Source: Acidobacteriota bacterium
GTDB taxonomy: Bacteria; Acidobacteriota; Thermoanaerobaculia; Thermoanaerobaculales; Thermoanaerobaculaceae
Direction: 5' to 3'
Assembly: GCA_003158745.1 (NCBI GenBank)
Contig: PMLC01000079.1
Span: forward strand, 35,337-99,336
DNA: 64,000 nucleotides
The translations under genes and the position numbers were made by a program. The notes under the pieces are model-generated. The model did not search any database and was not told the origin of the DNA. It worked only from the letters and a program-made list of their open reading frames with translations. How positions within the stretch are numbered: position 1 is the first letter of the stretch; each line of letters begins with the position of its first letter. Of this stretch, positions 1-7,448 are shown one piece after another.

Positions 1-382
1 CCTCCCCCTGCGCGCGCATAAGGAGGCCGGTGAGGGCACCTACCCGTTCCCTGTCCCTGCCCGCCTGCGCTTCGAGGAGCTTCTCGAGATAATCCGGCGC
101 CAGGCGGCAGTCGGGGTTGAGCGCCAGCACCCACGGAGCACGGCTGCGGCGGAGCGCTTCGTTGGCGGCGGCTGAGAACCCTCTGTTCTCCGGCCAACGA
201 ATCTGCTCGAGGGGCAAGGCCCTGCCGACGTCCTGGACGATCGAAGCGGAGCCATCGGTCGATGCGTTGTCCAGCACCACGATGCGTTCCGGGGATACGC
301 TCTGCGTCCCGACGGCTTCGAGCGTCGCGCGGACAGTGCGGGCGTGGTTGTGGACCACGAGAAAAACGTCGGCCGGGCTCAC
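1..382 (-). CDS. Glycosyltransferase family 2, partial (N-terminal ~127 residues)
   Basis: Only the N-terminal part is inside the window; the gene runs off the left edge. The minus-strand translation has the start of a GT-A fold: a VFLVVHNHA strand, VVLDNASTDGSAS (nucleotide-sugar binding Asp), NRGFSAAANEALR and ALNPDCRL, the DXD-like region of rhamnosyltransferase-type GT2 enzymes. It probably transfers a sugar from a nucleotide donor during cell-surface glycan assembly at the cytoplasmic membrane. The GTG start overlaps the TGA of the upstream membrane glycosyltransferase (GTGA), so the two are probably one operon. Family is clear from the motifs; acceptor and sugar cannot be told. Confidence 0.8.
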   Translation of the reverse strand, partial: MSPADVFLVVHNHARTVRATLEAVGTQSVSPERIVVLDNASTDGSASIVQDVGRALPLEQIRWPENRGFSAAANEALRRSRAPWVLALNPDCRLAPDYLEKLLEAQAGRDRERVGALTGLLMRAQGE

Positions 383-3300
383 GGCAGCACCACAATCCGA
401 TCGAGCACCGCTTCACCTCCGGCCGGAGCCGCCAGGACGATGCCCAGCCGATGGTGCCCACCGGAAGCAGGTGCCGGCAGCTCGACCGCGCCGCGGGCCG
501 CTCCGGCGACCGGAACGGGGCGGGCCGCAGCACCGTCCCACCGTACGGTCAAGCTGGCGCCGCTCTGAGCTGCACCCTCGAGCCACCCTTCAAGGCGCAA
601 TCGCGCACCGTTCGGCAGGTTGAGCGGAACATCGACACCCTCACCGTCGTGGACCCGCCAGCCATTTGGGAGCACCCACCGCGAGAACGTCCCCGGCGGC
701 GGTTCGAGGCGGCCGCCGATCCTCGCGATCTGCGGGTCCTCGATCTCCACGACCCGGTCCGTGCGGAGCCAGAGCGTGAGGACCACCACGGACCCTGCGA
801 CCAGCCATAGGCTGGCTCCGAGGTGGGCGGTGGCTCGGGCGAAGCCAGGGTGGTGTCCGCAGGCTAGGATCGCCAAGCCGCCGGCGATGACGATCAAGAC
901 CGGAGCGACGAAAGTCGCCGTCGAGATCCGAAGGAACGACGGGAACAAGTGGCGTGCGTCGGCGGCGAACCGGCGTGCCAGCGCGTCGGCCAACCACGAC
1001 CCCCCGTCGGCGGGGTTAAAACCCAGGTGGGGCCGCGTGACCATCACCCACCAGACAACGAACGCGGCGGGCAGCAGCGCGAGGCCGAGCCGGCGCCAGC
1101 GCGAGGTCCCTCGCAGCACGAGCGCCGCGGACAGCCCCATGGCGGGAAGAAGCGGAACGAGGTAGCGCACCGGCGGACACCCGCCACCGTACCACTCCGG
1201 CGAGCTCAAAAGGGCTACAACGGTTAGCGCGCTGGCGAGGAGAGCGCCGCGTTCCCCGGGTCCGCCTTGCCGCCACAGCCGGCCGCTGCCGAGCAGTGCA
1301 AGCGCCAGCAGCGGCGCCGAGTAGAGCAAACCGCCCGCGGCATCGAAGGCCAAACCGAAGAAGACGATTAGCGGCTGTCGCAGCGAGCGGGGCAGGAGGG
1401 AGTCCAGGCTGCGGAAGGGGCCGAGGGGGTGCCCGTAGACCAGCATGCCGAACGCCAGGCCAGCGGCGATCATGGCGCCGACCACGAGCAGCGAGACGGT
1501 CAGCTCCCGGCGGCTGCGCCGCCGGGAAACGAGCGCCACCAGGGGAAGTGGAAACGTCGCGAGCGCCAGGCGGGTCTTGAGGCTGGTCGCCATGAAGCTG
1601 GCGAGCGACGCCACCCCGATGCGGGGTCTCGGCTGACCGACGCACAGCAGCGCCAGCGCCGCGAGCAAGGCGCCGGGGACCTCGACCCAGATCTGCGTGG
1701 CGAACGTCGCGAGCGGATAGGTCGTGAGCAGGGCGCTCACGAGCAGCGCACGGCGCCTTCTCCCCAGTCCCAACCTCCCAGCACCCCGGGTCACAGCGGC
1801 GACGACGCCCGCGCCGAAAAGCGCCATCACCACGAGCGCCCCCGGGAGACCAGCGGCCGCGTAGCCCGGGAGGAGCAGAAACGCCAGCACCGGCGAGTGC
1901 AGGAACACCGAGCTGATGTAGATCGAGTTCTCGGGGTGGTGCTGCAGGTCGTAGTTGTTGGAAAGGTCGAGGTCGTGGTCCTCGGCAAGCGAGCGCAGCA
2001 CGATTAGGTGGTACTGCGCGTCCACGCCCGGCGGCATCAGATGGGCGGTGGCGACCGCGAGCGGGACGAGCAGGGCGGCGGCGGTCGCGAACGTGCGGCC
2101 CCGGGCAAGCCAGGCCCGGGCTGCCGGGAGCCAAGCTGCCAGCAGCGCGGCGAGCGCAAGATCAACCCCGTGACGTTCGGCGAGCAGCCGCAAGGGGCTC
2201 ACTGGCAGCCTGGCCGCGATGGCCAGAGTGGTCAGGAGCGCCCACGGTATGAAGGCGGCGGGAGAACGCCAGCTCCGCCCCGCGAGTTGCAGAACCGCGA
2301 CGACCACCGCTGCCGCCAGGATCCAGCTCGTCAGAGGCCAGTCGCGCGGTGGCGTCGGGCGTGAGGTACCGGCAGCGCCGACGCCCACGACCACGTCGGG
2401 TGGCAGACGCTCGGACCGCACCAGCCTCGGGCGAGCGCCTCTCGGCAGTTGCCAACTGCTGCGGCCTCCCACCGCCCAGGTGGAGTCCTTCCCGTACCCT
2501 GCGGGCCGCCACGCGGCTGCGGTCGGAAGCACGTGCGCCGCAACCCGCCGAACGTCGTCCCGTTCATGTGCCCACTCCGCCGTGTCGATCCCAACACGGA
2601 TCGGCACGTCGGGCCCGATGTCGCGTACGACGGCAACCACGGAGCCCTGCGGCAGGAACGAGGCATTGGCGAGTGAGATCTCGACGATGTAGAGGCCGCC
2701 ATCCGATGTGGGCAGCACGGCCTCCGGACTCGCAGCGGTGAGTTCCAGACCCTGGCGGTCTGGAGGTGGAGGCTGAGGCTGGCCCAGGAGGCAGGCCACG
2801 GCGAGCCACGCGGCTCCTGCCAGCGCCGGTGGGAGGAGAGGTGTCACGATGAGAGCGGCGCCCCCGCCCGCGGCGAGGATCCAACCGGCAGCTGGGACCG
2901 CCTGGCCGAGGCCGATCCCACCCCACGGGGCGAGGGATGCCACGGTCAGCCCGACTGCGATGAGACCGACGCTCCAGGCGGAGGCCAACCGGTCACTCCA
3001 GGTAGAATGCGATGCCACCGCTACGAAGACAACCGCCACGCCGGCCAGGCCAAGCAGGGAGGGAAGCAAAGCTCGCTCGAGCGGCGCCGCCCCGATCAGC
3101 AACGCGATCATGAGAGTCGCTCGCGGGCTCAGCACGCGGGCTGCAAGTCCCGCGACCAACGTGACGGCGCCGACCACAACGGCGTCGTGCCAGAGCGGGT
3201 AGCCGGCGAGCCCCAGGCCGCCCGCTAAGCGTACCGCGAGCGCCAGAGCGACGACGATCACGGGACGGTCGCACCGCGCCACGATCCGAAGTGCCGCTGC

Positions 3301-3588
3301 GCCGGTCGCCAAAGCCGCTATCACCAGCAACGGCGGGAGCGCCATCCGGCGCAGCGTGGGGTCGGCCAGAAGCACGAGGGCGAGCGCCGGGAGGAGGGTC
3401 ATCCCCTCGGCGGCATGGCGCCGCCAGCCGACCGGGGCGAGCCATCCCGACGGGACGATCGCGAGCCCGACGGAGAGTGCCGCCAGAAGGGACTCGATGG
3501 ATGGAACTCCACCAGCTCCCACCATCACCCAGGCCAGTGCGGCGAACGCTACCGCGGGCAGACACGCCTGCAACCGGCGACGCATCAT
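379..3588 (-). CDS. Large polytopic GT-C-type glycosyltransferase / membrane protein
   Basis: About 1069 residues. Residues 1-270 are many hydrophobic helices, 280-415 a soluble segment, 420-970 a second helical block, and roughly the last 90 a beta-rich soluble tail. In the second block a loop at 520-560 contains Asp523 (VDAQYH) and an acidic stretch (EDHDLDL), as in the first extracytoplasmic loop of GT-C enzymes that use polyprenyl-linked sugars. I therefore infer a lipid-linked sugar transferase for surface polysaccharide or glycoprotein. The ATG at 3588 (tandem ATGATG) is chosen because a TATACT box lies just upstream; the open frame extends 53 codons further without support. It is followed by a GT2 gene with GTGA overlap. 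Confidence 0.7.
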   Translation of the reverse strand: MMRRRLQACLPAVAFAALAWVMVGAGGVPSIESLLAALSVGLAIVPSGWLAPVGWRRHAAEGMTLLPALALVLLADPTLRRMALPPLLVIAALATGAAALRIVARCDRPVIVVALALAVRLAGGLGLAGYPLWHDAVVVGAVTLVAGLAARVLSPRATLMIALLIGAAPLERALLPSLLGLAGVAVVFVAVASHSTWSDRLASAWSVGLIAVGLTVASLAPWGGIGLGQAVPAAGWILAAGGGAALIVTPLLPPALAGAAWLAVACLLGQPQPPPPDRQGLELTAASPEAVLPTSDGGLYIVEISLANASFLPQGSVVAVVRDIGPDVPIRVGIDTAEWAHERDDVRRVAAHVLPTAAAWRPAGYGKDSTWAVGGRSSWQLPRGARPRLVRSERLPPDVVVGVGAAGTSRPTPPRDWPLTSWILAAAVVVAVLQLAGRSWRSPAAFIPWALLTTLAIAARLPVSPLRLLAERHGVDLALAALLAAWLPAARAWLARGRTFATAAALLVPLAVATAHLMPPGVDAQYHLIVLRSLAEDHDLDLSNNYDLQHHPENSIYISSVFLHSPVLAFLLLPGYAAAGLPGALVVMALFGAGVVAAVTRGAGRLGLGRRRRALLVSALLTTYPLATFATQIWVEVPGALLAALALLCVGQPRPRIGVASLASFMATSLKTRLALATFPLPLVALVSRRRSRRELTVSLLVVGAMIAAGLAFGMLVYGHPLGPFRSLDSLLPRSLRQPLIVFFGLAFDAAGGLLYSAPLLALALLGSGRLWRQGGPGERGALLASALTVVALLSSPEWYGGGCPPVRYLVPLLPAMGLSAALVLRGTSRWRRLGLALLPAAFVVWWVMVTRPHLGFNPADGGSWLADALARRFAADARHLFPSFLRISTATFVAPVLIVIAGGLAILACGHHPGFARATAHLGASLWLVAGSVVVLTLWLRTDRVVEIEDPQIARIGGRLEPPPGTFSRWVLPNGWRVHDGEGVDVPLNLPNGARLRLEGWLEGAAQSGASLTVRWDGAAARPVPVAGAARGAVELPAPASGGHHRLGIVLAAPAGGEAVLDRIVVLP

Positions 3589-3595
3589 CGCGCCG

Positions 3596-3601
3596 AGTAT
3601 A
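3596..3601 (-). promoter_or_regulatory. -10 box (TATACT) for the minus-strand glycosyltransferase operon
   Basis: TATACT on the minus strand ends 7 nt before the ATGATG start of the GT-C gene. There is no Shine-Dalgarno sequence in between and no clear -35. If used, the transcript would begin at or next to the start codon (leaderless). Confidence 0.45.
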
Positions 3602-3622
3602 CGGTTTCGGACCGCTTCTCGG

Positions 3623-3651
3623 TTGACTCCCAGTTCGCAAAGCCCAACAAT
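3623..3651 (+). promoter_or_regulatory. Probable sigma-70 promoter of serS
   Basis: TTGACT (3623-3628) and AACAAT (3646-3651) are separated by exactly 17 bp. The predicted start near 3658 precedes the GGAGGT ribosome-binding site (3661-3666) of serS. It lies in the 83-bp gap shared with the divergent glycosyltransferase operon. Confidence 0.5.
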
Positions 3652-3671
3652 CCGGCGTCTGGAGGTCAGAC

Positions 3672-4955
3672 ATGCTGGCGCGAGAGCTCCTCCGCACCTC
3701 ACCCGACCGCGTCCGGGCCGCTCTGGCGGCGCGGTGCAGCGACGCACCCTTGGAGCGGCTCCTGTCTGCCGACGTCAGTTGGCGGGAGGCCCAGGCCGAG
3801 CTGGAGGCGCTCAAGGCGGACCGCAACAGAGGGTCCAAGGAGGTGGGTGCCCTGTTTGCCTCCGGCCGCAGGGAGGAAGGCGAAGCACTGCGCGGCCGCA
3901 TGGCGGCGCTCGGCGCAAAGATCGCGACCGCGGAGCAGGAGGCCGCAACGTTCGCGGACGAGGTAGCGGAACTCGAGCTCACCATCCCGAATCTCCCTCA
4001 CGAGTCGGTGCCGGTAGGTCCGGACGAAACCGCGAACCGCGTGGAGCGCCGCTGGGGCGAGCCGCCGACGTTCGACTTCGAGCCGCAGGCGCACTGGGAT
4101 CTGGGGCCCGCGCTCGGCATCCTTGACTTCGAGCGCGCCGCCAAGATCTCGGGCGCGCGGTTCGCGGTGCTGTGGGGCGTAGGCGCGGCTCTCGAGCGCG
4201 CGCTGGTGACCTTCATGCTTGACCTGCACCGTGGAAACGGCTACCGCGAGGTATACGTGCCGTTCATGGTCAACCGGCAGGCGCTGGTCGGAACCGGGCA
4301 GCTCCCCAAGTTCGAGGCCGATCTCTTCCGGGTCGAGGGCACGGACTACTTCCTGGTTCCGACCGCCGAGGTCCCGGTGACGAACCTGCACCGCGGCGAG
4401 ATCCTGGCGGAAGAAACGCTCCCCCGCCGCTACTGCGCGTACACCCCATGTTTCCGGGCGGAAGCCGGGTCCCACGGCAGGGACGTGCGGGGCCTCTTCC
4501 GGCAGCACCAGTTCGACAAGGTCGAGCTGGTGCACCTCACCACACCGGAAACGAGCTACGCGGAACTCGACGTGCTCACGCGTTCCGCCGAGCTGGTGCT
4601 GCAGAAGCTGGAACTCCCCTATAGGGTGATGACGTTGGCGACGGGGGACATGGGATTCTCCGCCGCCAAGACCCACGACATTGAGGTCTGGCTGCCCGGC
4701 CAGCAGTCCTACAGGGAGATCTCGTCGTGCTCCAACTGCGAGGACTTCCAGGCCCGTCGCACCGACCTCAAGTTCCGGCCGGCTGGGGGCGGTAAGACCC
4801 GCCACCTTCACACGCTCAACGGGTCGGGGCTCGCGGTCGGGCGGACGCTCATTGCAATCCTGGAAAATTACCAGAGCGCGGATGGCACAGTGATCGTGCC
4901 AGAAGCTCTGCGTCCGTACCTTGGCGAGCTTGAGCGGCTCGCCCCGGAACGGTGA
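3672..4955 (+). CDS. serS: Seryl-tRNA synthetase
   Basis: 427 residues, the usual length for bacterial SerRS. It charges tRNA-Ser (and tRNA-Sec where present) with serine in the cytoplasm. Residues about 28-105 form the N-terminal antiparallel coiled-coil arm that holds the long variable arm of the tRNA. The class II core shows the serine-site strand [12 protein letters not shown], motif 2 ([14 protein letters not shown], with RQHQFDKVE) and motif 3 ([20 protein letters not shown]). The ATG is preceded at 5 nt by GGAGGT and by a recognisable promoter. A small secreted-protein gene begins 14 bp after the stop, so the two are probably cotranscribed. Confidence 0.97.
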   Translation: MLARELLRTSPDRVRAALAARCSDAPLERLLSADVSWREAQAELEALKADRNRGSKEVGALFASGRREEGEALRGRMAALGAKIATAEQEAATFADEVAELELTIPNLPHESVPVGPDETANRVERRWGEPPTFDFEPQAHWDLGPALGILDFERAAKISGARFAVLWGVGAALERALVTFMLDLHRGNGYREVYVPFMVNRQALVGTGQLPKFEADLFRVEGTDYFLVPTAEVPVTNLHRGEILAEETLPRRYCAYTPCFRAEAGSHGRDVRGLFRQHQFDKVELVHLTTPETSYAELDVLTRSAELVLQKLELPYRVMTLATGDMGFSAAKTHDIEVWLPGQQSYREISSCSNCEDFQARRTDLKFRPAGGGKTRHLHTLNGSGLAVGRTLIAILENYQSADGTVIVPEALRPYLGELERLAPER

Positions 4956-4969
4956 AGGAGGGGGCGAAG

Positions 4970-5425
4970 ATGCTCGCAGCTACCTTGCTCGCAGCGGTCG
5001 CGGTGATGCCTCTCGGCCTTTGGCCGACCCAGACCGGCAGCGCGGCGGTCACGGTTCGCGACGTGGAGTTTTACCTTGTGGAACCCGAGGACGACTACTC
5101 GATCCTCGCGGTACAGACACTGGCCGCCCCGCTCCGGAAAGCCGAGGCCGGGGAGCTCCAGCGGTTGGCCGTGCTGGCGGCCAAGCTCGGCGCGGACGCC
5201 GTGCTGCTGCTGGGTGAGATGTCCGAGAGGGCCATCCCAAAGGACCTCAAGGCCCCTCTCTTGACGAGCGGCCGCTTTTCGGTAGCCGTGTTCCTCGCCT
5301 TCGACCAGGCCGCGGGGTGGGAGGGAAGGCCTGCGGTTCCGAGCGCGAGCCATCGGAGGAGTCCCGGAGCCCACCGGCACGCTAGGCCGCCCGCCGCAGC
5401 ACGGCTGTCGGCGGGCTTTCATTGA
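4970..5425 (+). CDS. Small secreted protein of unknown function
   Basis: About 151 residues with an N-terminal signal peptide (MLAATLLAAVAVMPLGLW, cleavage probably after GSAA). The mature part, VTVRDVEFYLVEPEDDYS..., predicts a small alpha/beta periplasmic domain I do not recognise. I chose the ATG at 4970 because AAGGAGG lies 5-10 nt upstream; a GTG at 4952 overlapping the serS stop is possible but lacks a site. The last ~30 codons are Arg/Pro/His-rich and a terminator-like hairpin (5389-5416) lies inside them. The natural end may therefore be earlier, in another frame (a TAG at 5383-5385), after an indel. Confidence 0.6.
   Translation: MLAATLLAAVAVMPLGLWPTQTGSAAVTVRDVEFYLVEPEDDYSILAVQTLAAPLRKAEAGELQRLAVLAAKLGADAVLLLGEMSERAIPKDLKAPLLTSGRFSVAVFLAFDQAAGWEGRPAVPSASHRRSPGAHRHARPPAAARLSAGFH
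5389..5420 (+). terminator. Intrinsic terminator-like hairpin after serS and the small secreted gene
   Basis: GCCCGCCG (5389-5396) pairs perfectly with CGGCGGGC (5409-5416) around a 12-nt loop and is followed by TTTCATT. It overlaps the last codons of the preceding reading frame. Confidence 0.5.
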
Positions 5426-6811
5426 TGGAAACGCCGCAGGCCGGCCACCCGACCGGGGGCGGATGACCCGCGCGGCAGTTCGTCATCGTCGTCCTGATCG
5501 CCTTGCTTTTGCGGCTGGTGCCGGTGGCGTTCCACCGCTTTCGCCCGGAGCGCGTGCTGACGTTGGACTCGCCTCTCTACCTCGAGCTTGGCCGCAGCCT
5601 GCGGGAGCGTGGGACGTTTCAGCGCACCGGGCCGGAACGTGACGCCGCCGTCGAGAATCCGGGGCCGGTCGAGGTGTTCCGCACCCCCGGCTACCCTGTC
5701 TTCCTCGCCCTTCTCGGCGGGACGCCGCAGCGCGTCGCGATCGCGGTCTGCACGCAGATCGCGCTCGACGCGCTCGCGGCCGGGCTGGTCGTGGGTATCG
5801 CCGGGACCTTGATGCCGCGCCGGTGGGCGCTCATCGCGGGGCTGCTGTCGGCCGTCGACATCGGCCACATCGTCCATGCCAATCTGGTGATGACCGACAC
5901 CGTGTTCGCAACGCTGCTCATGGCGGGCGTGTGGCTGCTCGTGCGCGGTTCGGCCGATCGCCCTCTCTCCTCGAGACTCATGGCGGGTCTGGCATTTTCC
6001 GCGGCGGCTGCAGTCCGTCCGGTAGGCGTGATGGCGTCCTTGGCGGGGGCGGCGTTTCTGGCGGCACGCCGGGAAGAGCGTCGGCGGATCGCCGTGTTCC
6101 TGCTCGCCGCACTCGCGTTTCCCGTCGCATGGACCGTTCGAAATGGCATCAGTGCCGGAGTCTGGGAGGTGAGCGACGCGGACGGCTACAACCTCTGCGT
6201 CGTGGCCGGCGCCAAGGTGAAGGCCGCCGCCGAGGGGATCCCCCGCAGCGAAGAGGCGCCTCGTCGAGCAGGTCGTGCGCGAGAGCCCGGGAGCGGACAA
6301 CGCTTTGCGGAGCGCGGCGTTTCGCCGTGCGGGTGGCAGGTCATAAGCGCTCACCCGTCCGCGGCGGCGAAGGAAGCCGCCGTGTCTCTGGCCGAGTTTG
6401 CGCTGGCCGGGGAGCGACGCTACCTCCTCCGTCTGTTCGGCGTTGGCGACGGCAGCGAGACCTCCGCTGGCGTCGGCGAGGGCGACCGCAGCCCCCGAGC
6501 TCTCCTGGTCGGTCTCGGCCGGAGGCGAACAGGTCGAGGTCCTCGTCCTCCTGCTGCAGGCCGGCTGGAACCTCGTGCTGTGGGTCGCAGCGTTCGGCGG
6601 CGCCATCGAGCTTGCCAGGCGACGCAGCTGGCCGGAGCTGCTCCTGTTTGCGACGGCGATCGGCTACCAGACAGTGGCCTCCTTTGTGGTCGCGCACGGC
6701 AGGATGAGGGTACCGATCGTTGGCTTGCTGGCCGTTCTGGCCGCCCTCGGTCTCTCGCAGGCGAACCGCCCTCGCGAAGGGGCCGAGAGTCACGCAGCAA
6801 CGCGCGTGTGA
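5425..6811 (+). pseudogene. GT39/ArnT-like membrane glycosyltransferase, broken by several frameshifts
   Basis: The protein can be followed only by changing frame. Frame 1 from about 5476 gives a first membrane helix, then LTLDSPLYLELGRSLRERG (the GT39 first loop), RTPGYPVFLALLGG and further helices up to ~6236. The next stretch (KRRLVEQVVRESPGADNALR) is in frame 2. HPSAAAKEAAVSLAEFAL is back in frame 1. The last helices (LVLLLQAGWNLVLWVAAFGG to the stop at 6811) are in frame 2. At the 5' end, the ATG at 5425 meets an in-frame TGA at 5464-5466, and the ATG at 5463 is in a third frame. Homologues are ~420-500-residue polyprenyl-phosphate-sugar transferases. Either the gene is decaying or the assembly has indels here; neighbouring genes are intact. 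Confidence 0.75.
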
Positions 6812-6903
6812 GAGCCTCGTTCAACGAGCCAACGGGAGGGCATTCGCGAAGAACCTCGCCCCAGGGTTCGCCCCCGTTTCTCTCTCGGGTCGTCGCGCCG
6901 GTC

Positions 6904-7386
6904 TCACGGCCTCTCGTTGAGGCCGAGCCGCTCGCGCATCTGGCCGATGTGATCAGTGTCGTGGGCGAGCATGATCGCAACCAGATCCGCGATGGTGACC
7001 TCCCGCCGCAACGGGTGCAGGCCGACCCGCTCGAGATCCTCGGCCGAGCAGGAGGCGAGCAACTCGATCGTCTCCCCGCGGCGGTTGCGGAAGCGTTCCA
7101 GGGCCAATGCCGGCGACCATGCGAGGTAGCGGGCGCGCTCGGCGAGCGCGCTCTGCTCAAGGACCGGCAAAGACGGCCGATCGGCGCTCATGATCAGGCG
7201 AACCCGCAGGCCGAAGACGAGCTCGGCATCGGCGAGATGAGCGAGGACCTCGATGGGCGCCCACTCGGCCGAGCGGTGTCGCACCACCCACCGGCTCGGA
7301 TCGGACGAGCGAAGCAACTCGGCCGCCCTGACTGGTGTCGCAGCGAGCGCCTTGATCTGCAGCAGAGCCTCGAGCAAATCGGCCAC
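6904..7386 (-). CDS. DinB-like four-helix putative metalloenzyme
   Basis: 160 residues, typical of DinB/YfiT-type proteins. The three expected metal-ligand histidines are His50 (VLAHLADAE), His142 and His146 (AHDTDHIGQMRERL). Family members include bacillithiol and mycothiol transferases and many uncharacterised stress proteins, so the substrate is unknown; a thiol-dependent or hydrolytic cytoplasmic role is inference. Translation starts at GTG 7386 with no Shine-Dalgarno sequence. A TACAAT box ends 10 nt upstream. The gene is divergent from the OPT transporter, sharing a 62-bp gap. A second, only distantly similar DinB protein is encoded at 35105-35593. Confidence 0.85.
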   Translation of the reverse strand: MADLLEALLQIKALAATPVRAAELLRSSDPSRWVVRHRSAEWAPIEVLAHLADAELVFGLRVRLIMSADRPSLPVLEQSALAERARYLAWSPALALERFRNRRGETIELLASCSAEDLERVGLHPLRREVTIADLVAIMLAHDTDHIGQMRERLGLNERP

Positions 7387-7396
7387 GATGGTCGCA

Positions 7397-7440
7397 ATTG
7401 TAGGCGCGTCCCGCTGCGGGAGCCGGACCTCCGCTACAAT
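7397..7440. promoter_or_regulatory. Divergent pair of TACAAT -10 boxes (DinB protein / OPT transporter)
   Basis: TACAAT on the minus strand at 7402-7397 ends 10 nt before the DinB GTG. TACAAT on the plus strand at 7435-7440 ends 8 nt before the OPT ATG. Both genes lack Shine-Dalgarno sequences, so both mRNAs would be leaderless or nearly so. I see no good -35 hexamers. Confidence 0.5.
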
Positions 7441-7448
7441 CGGCGGCC

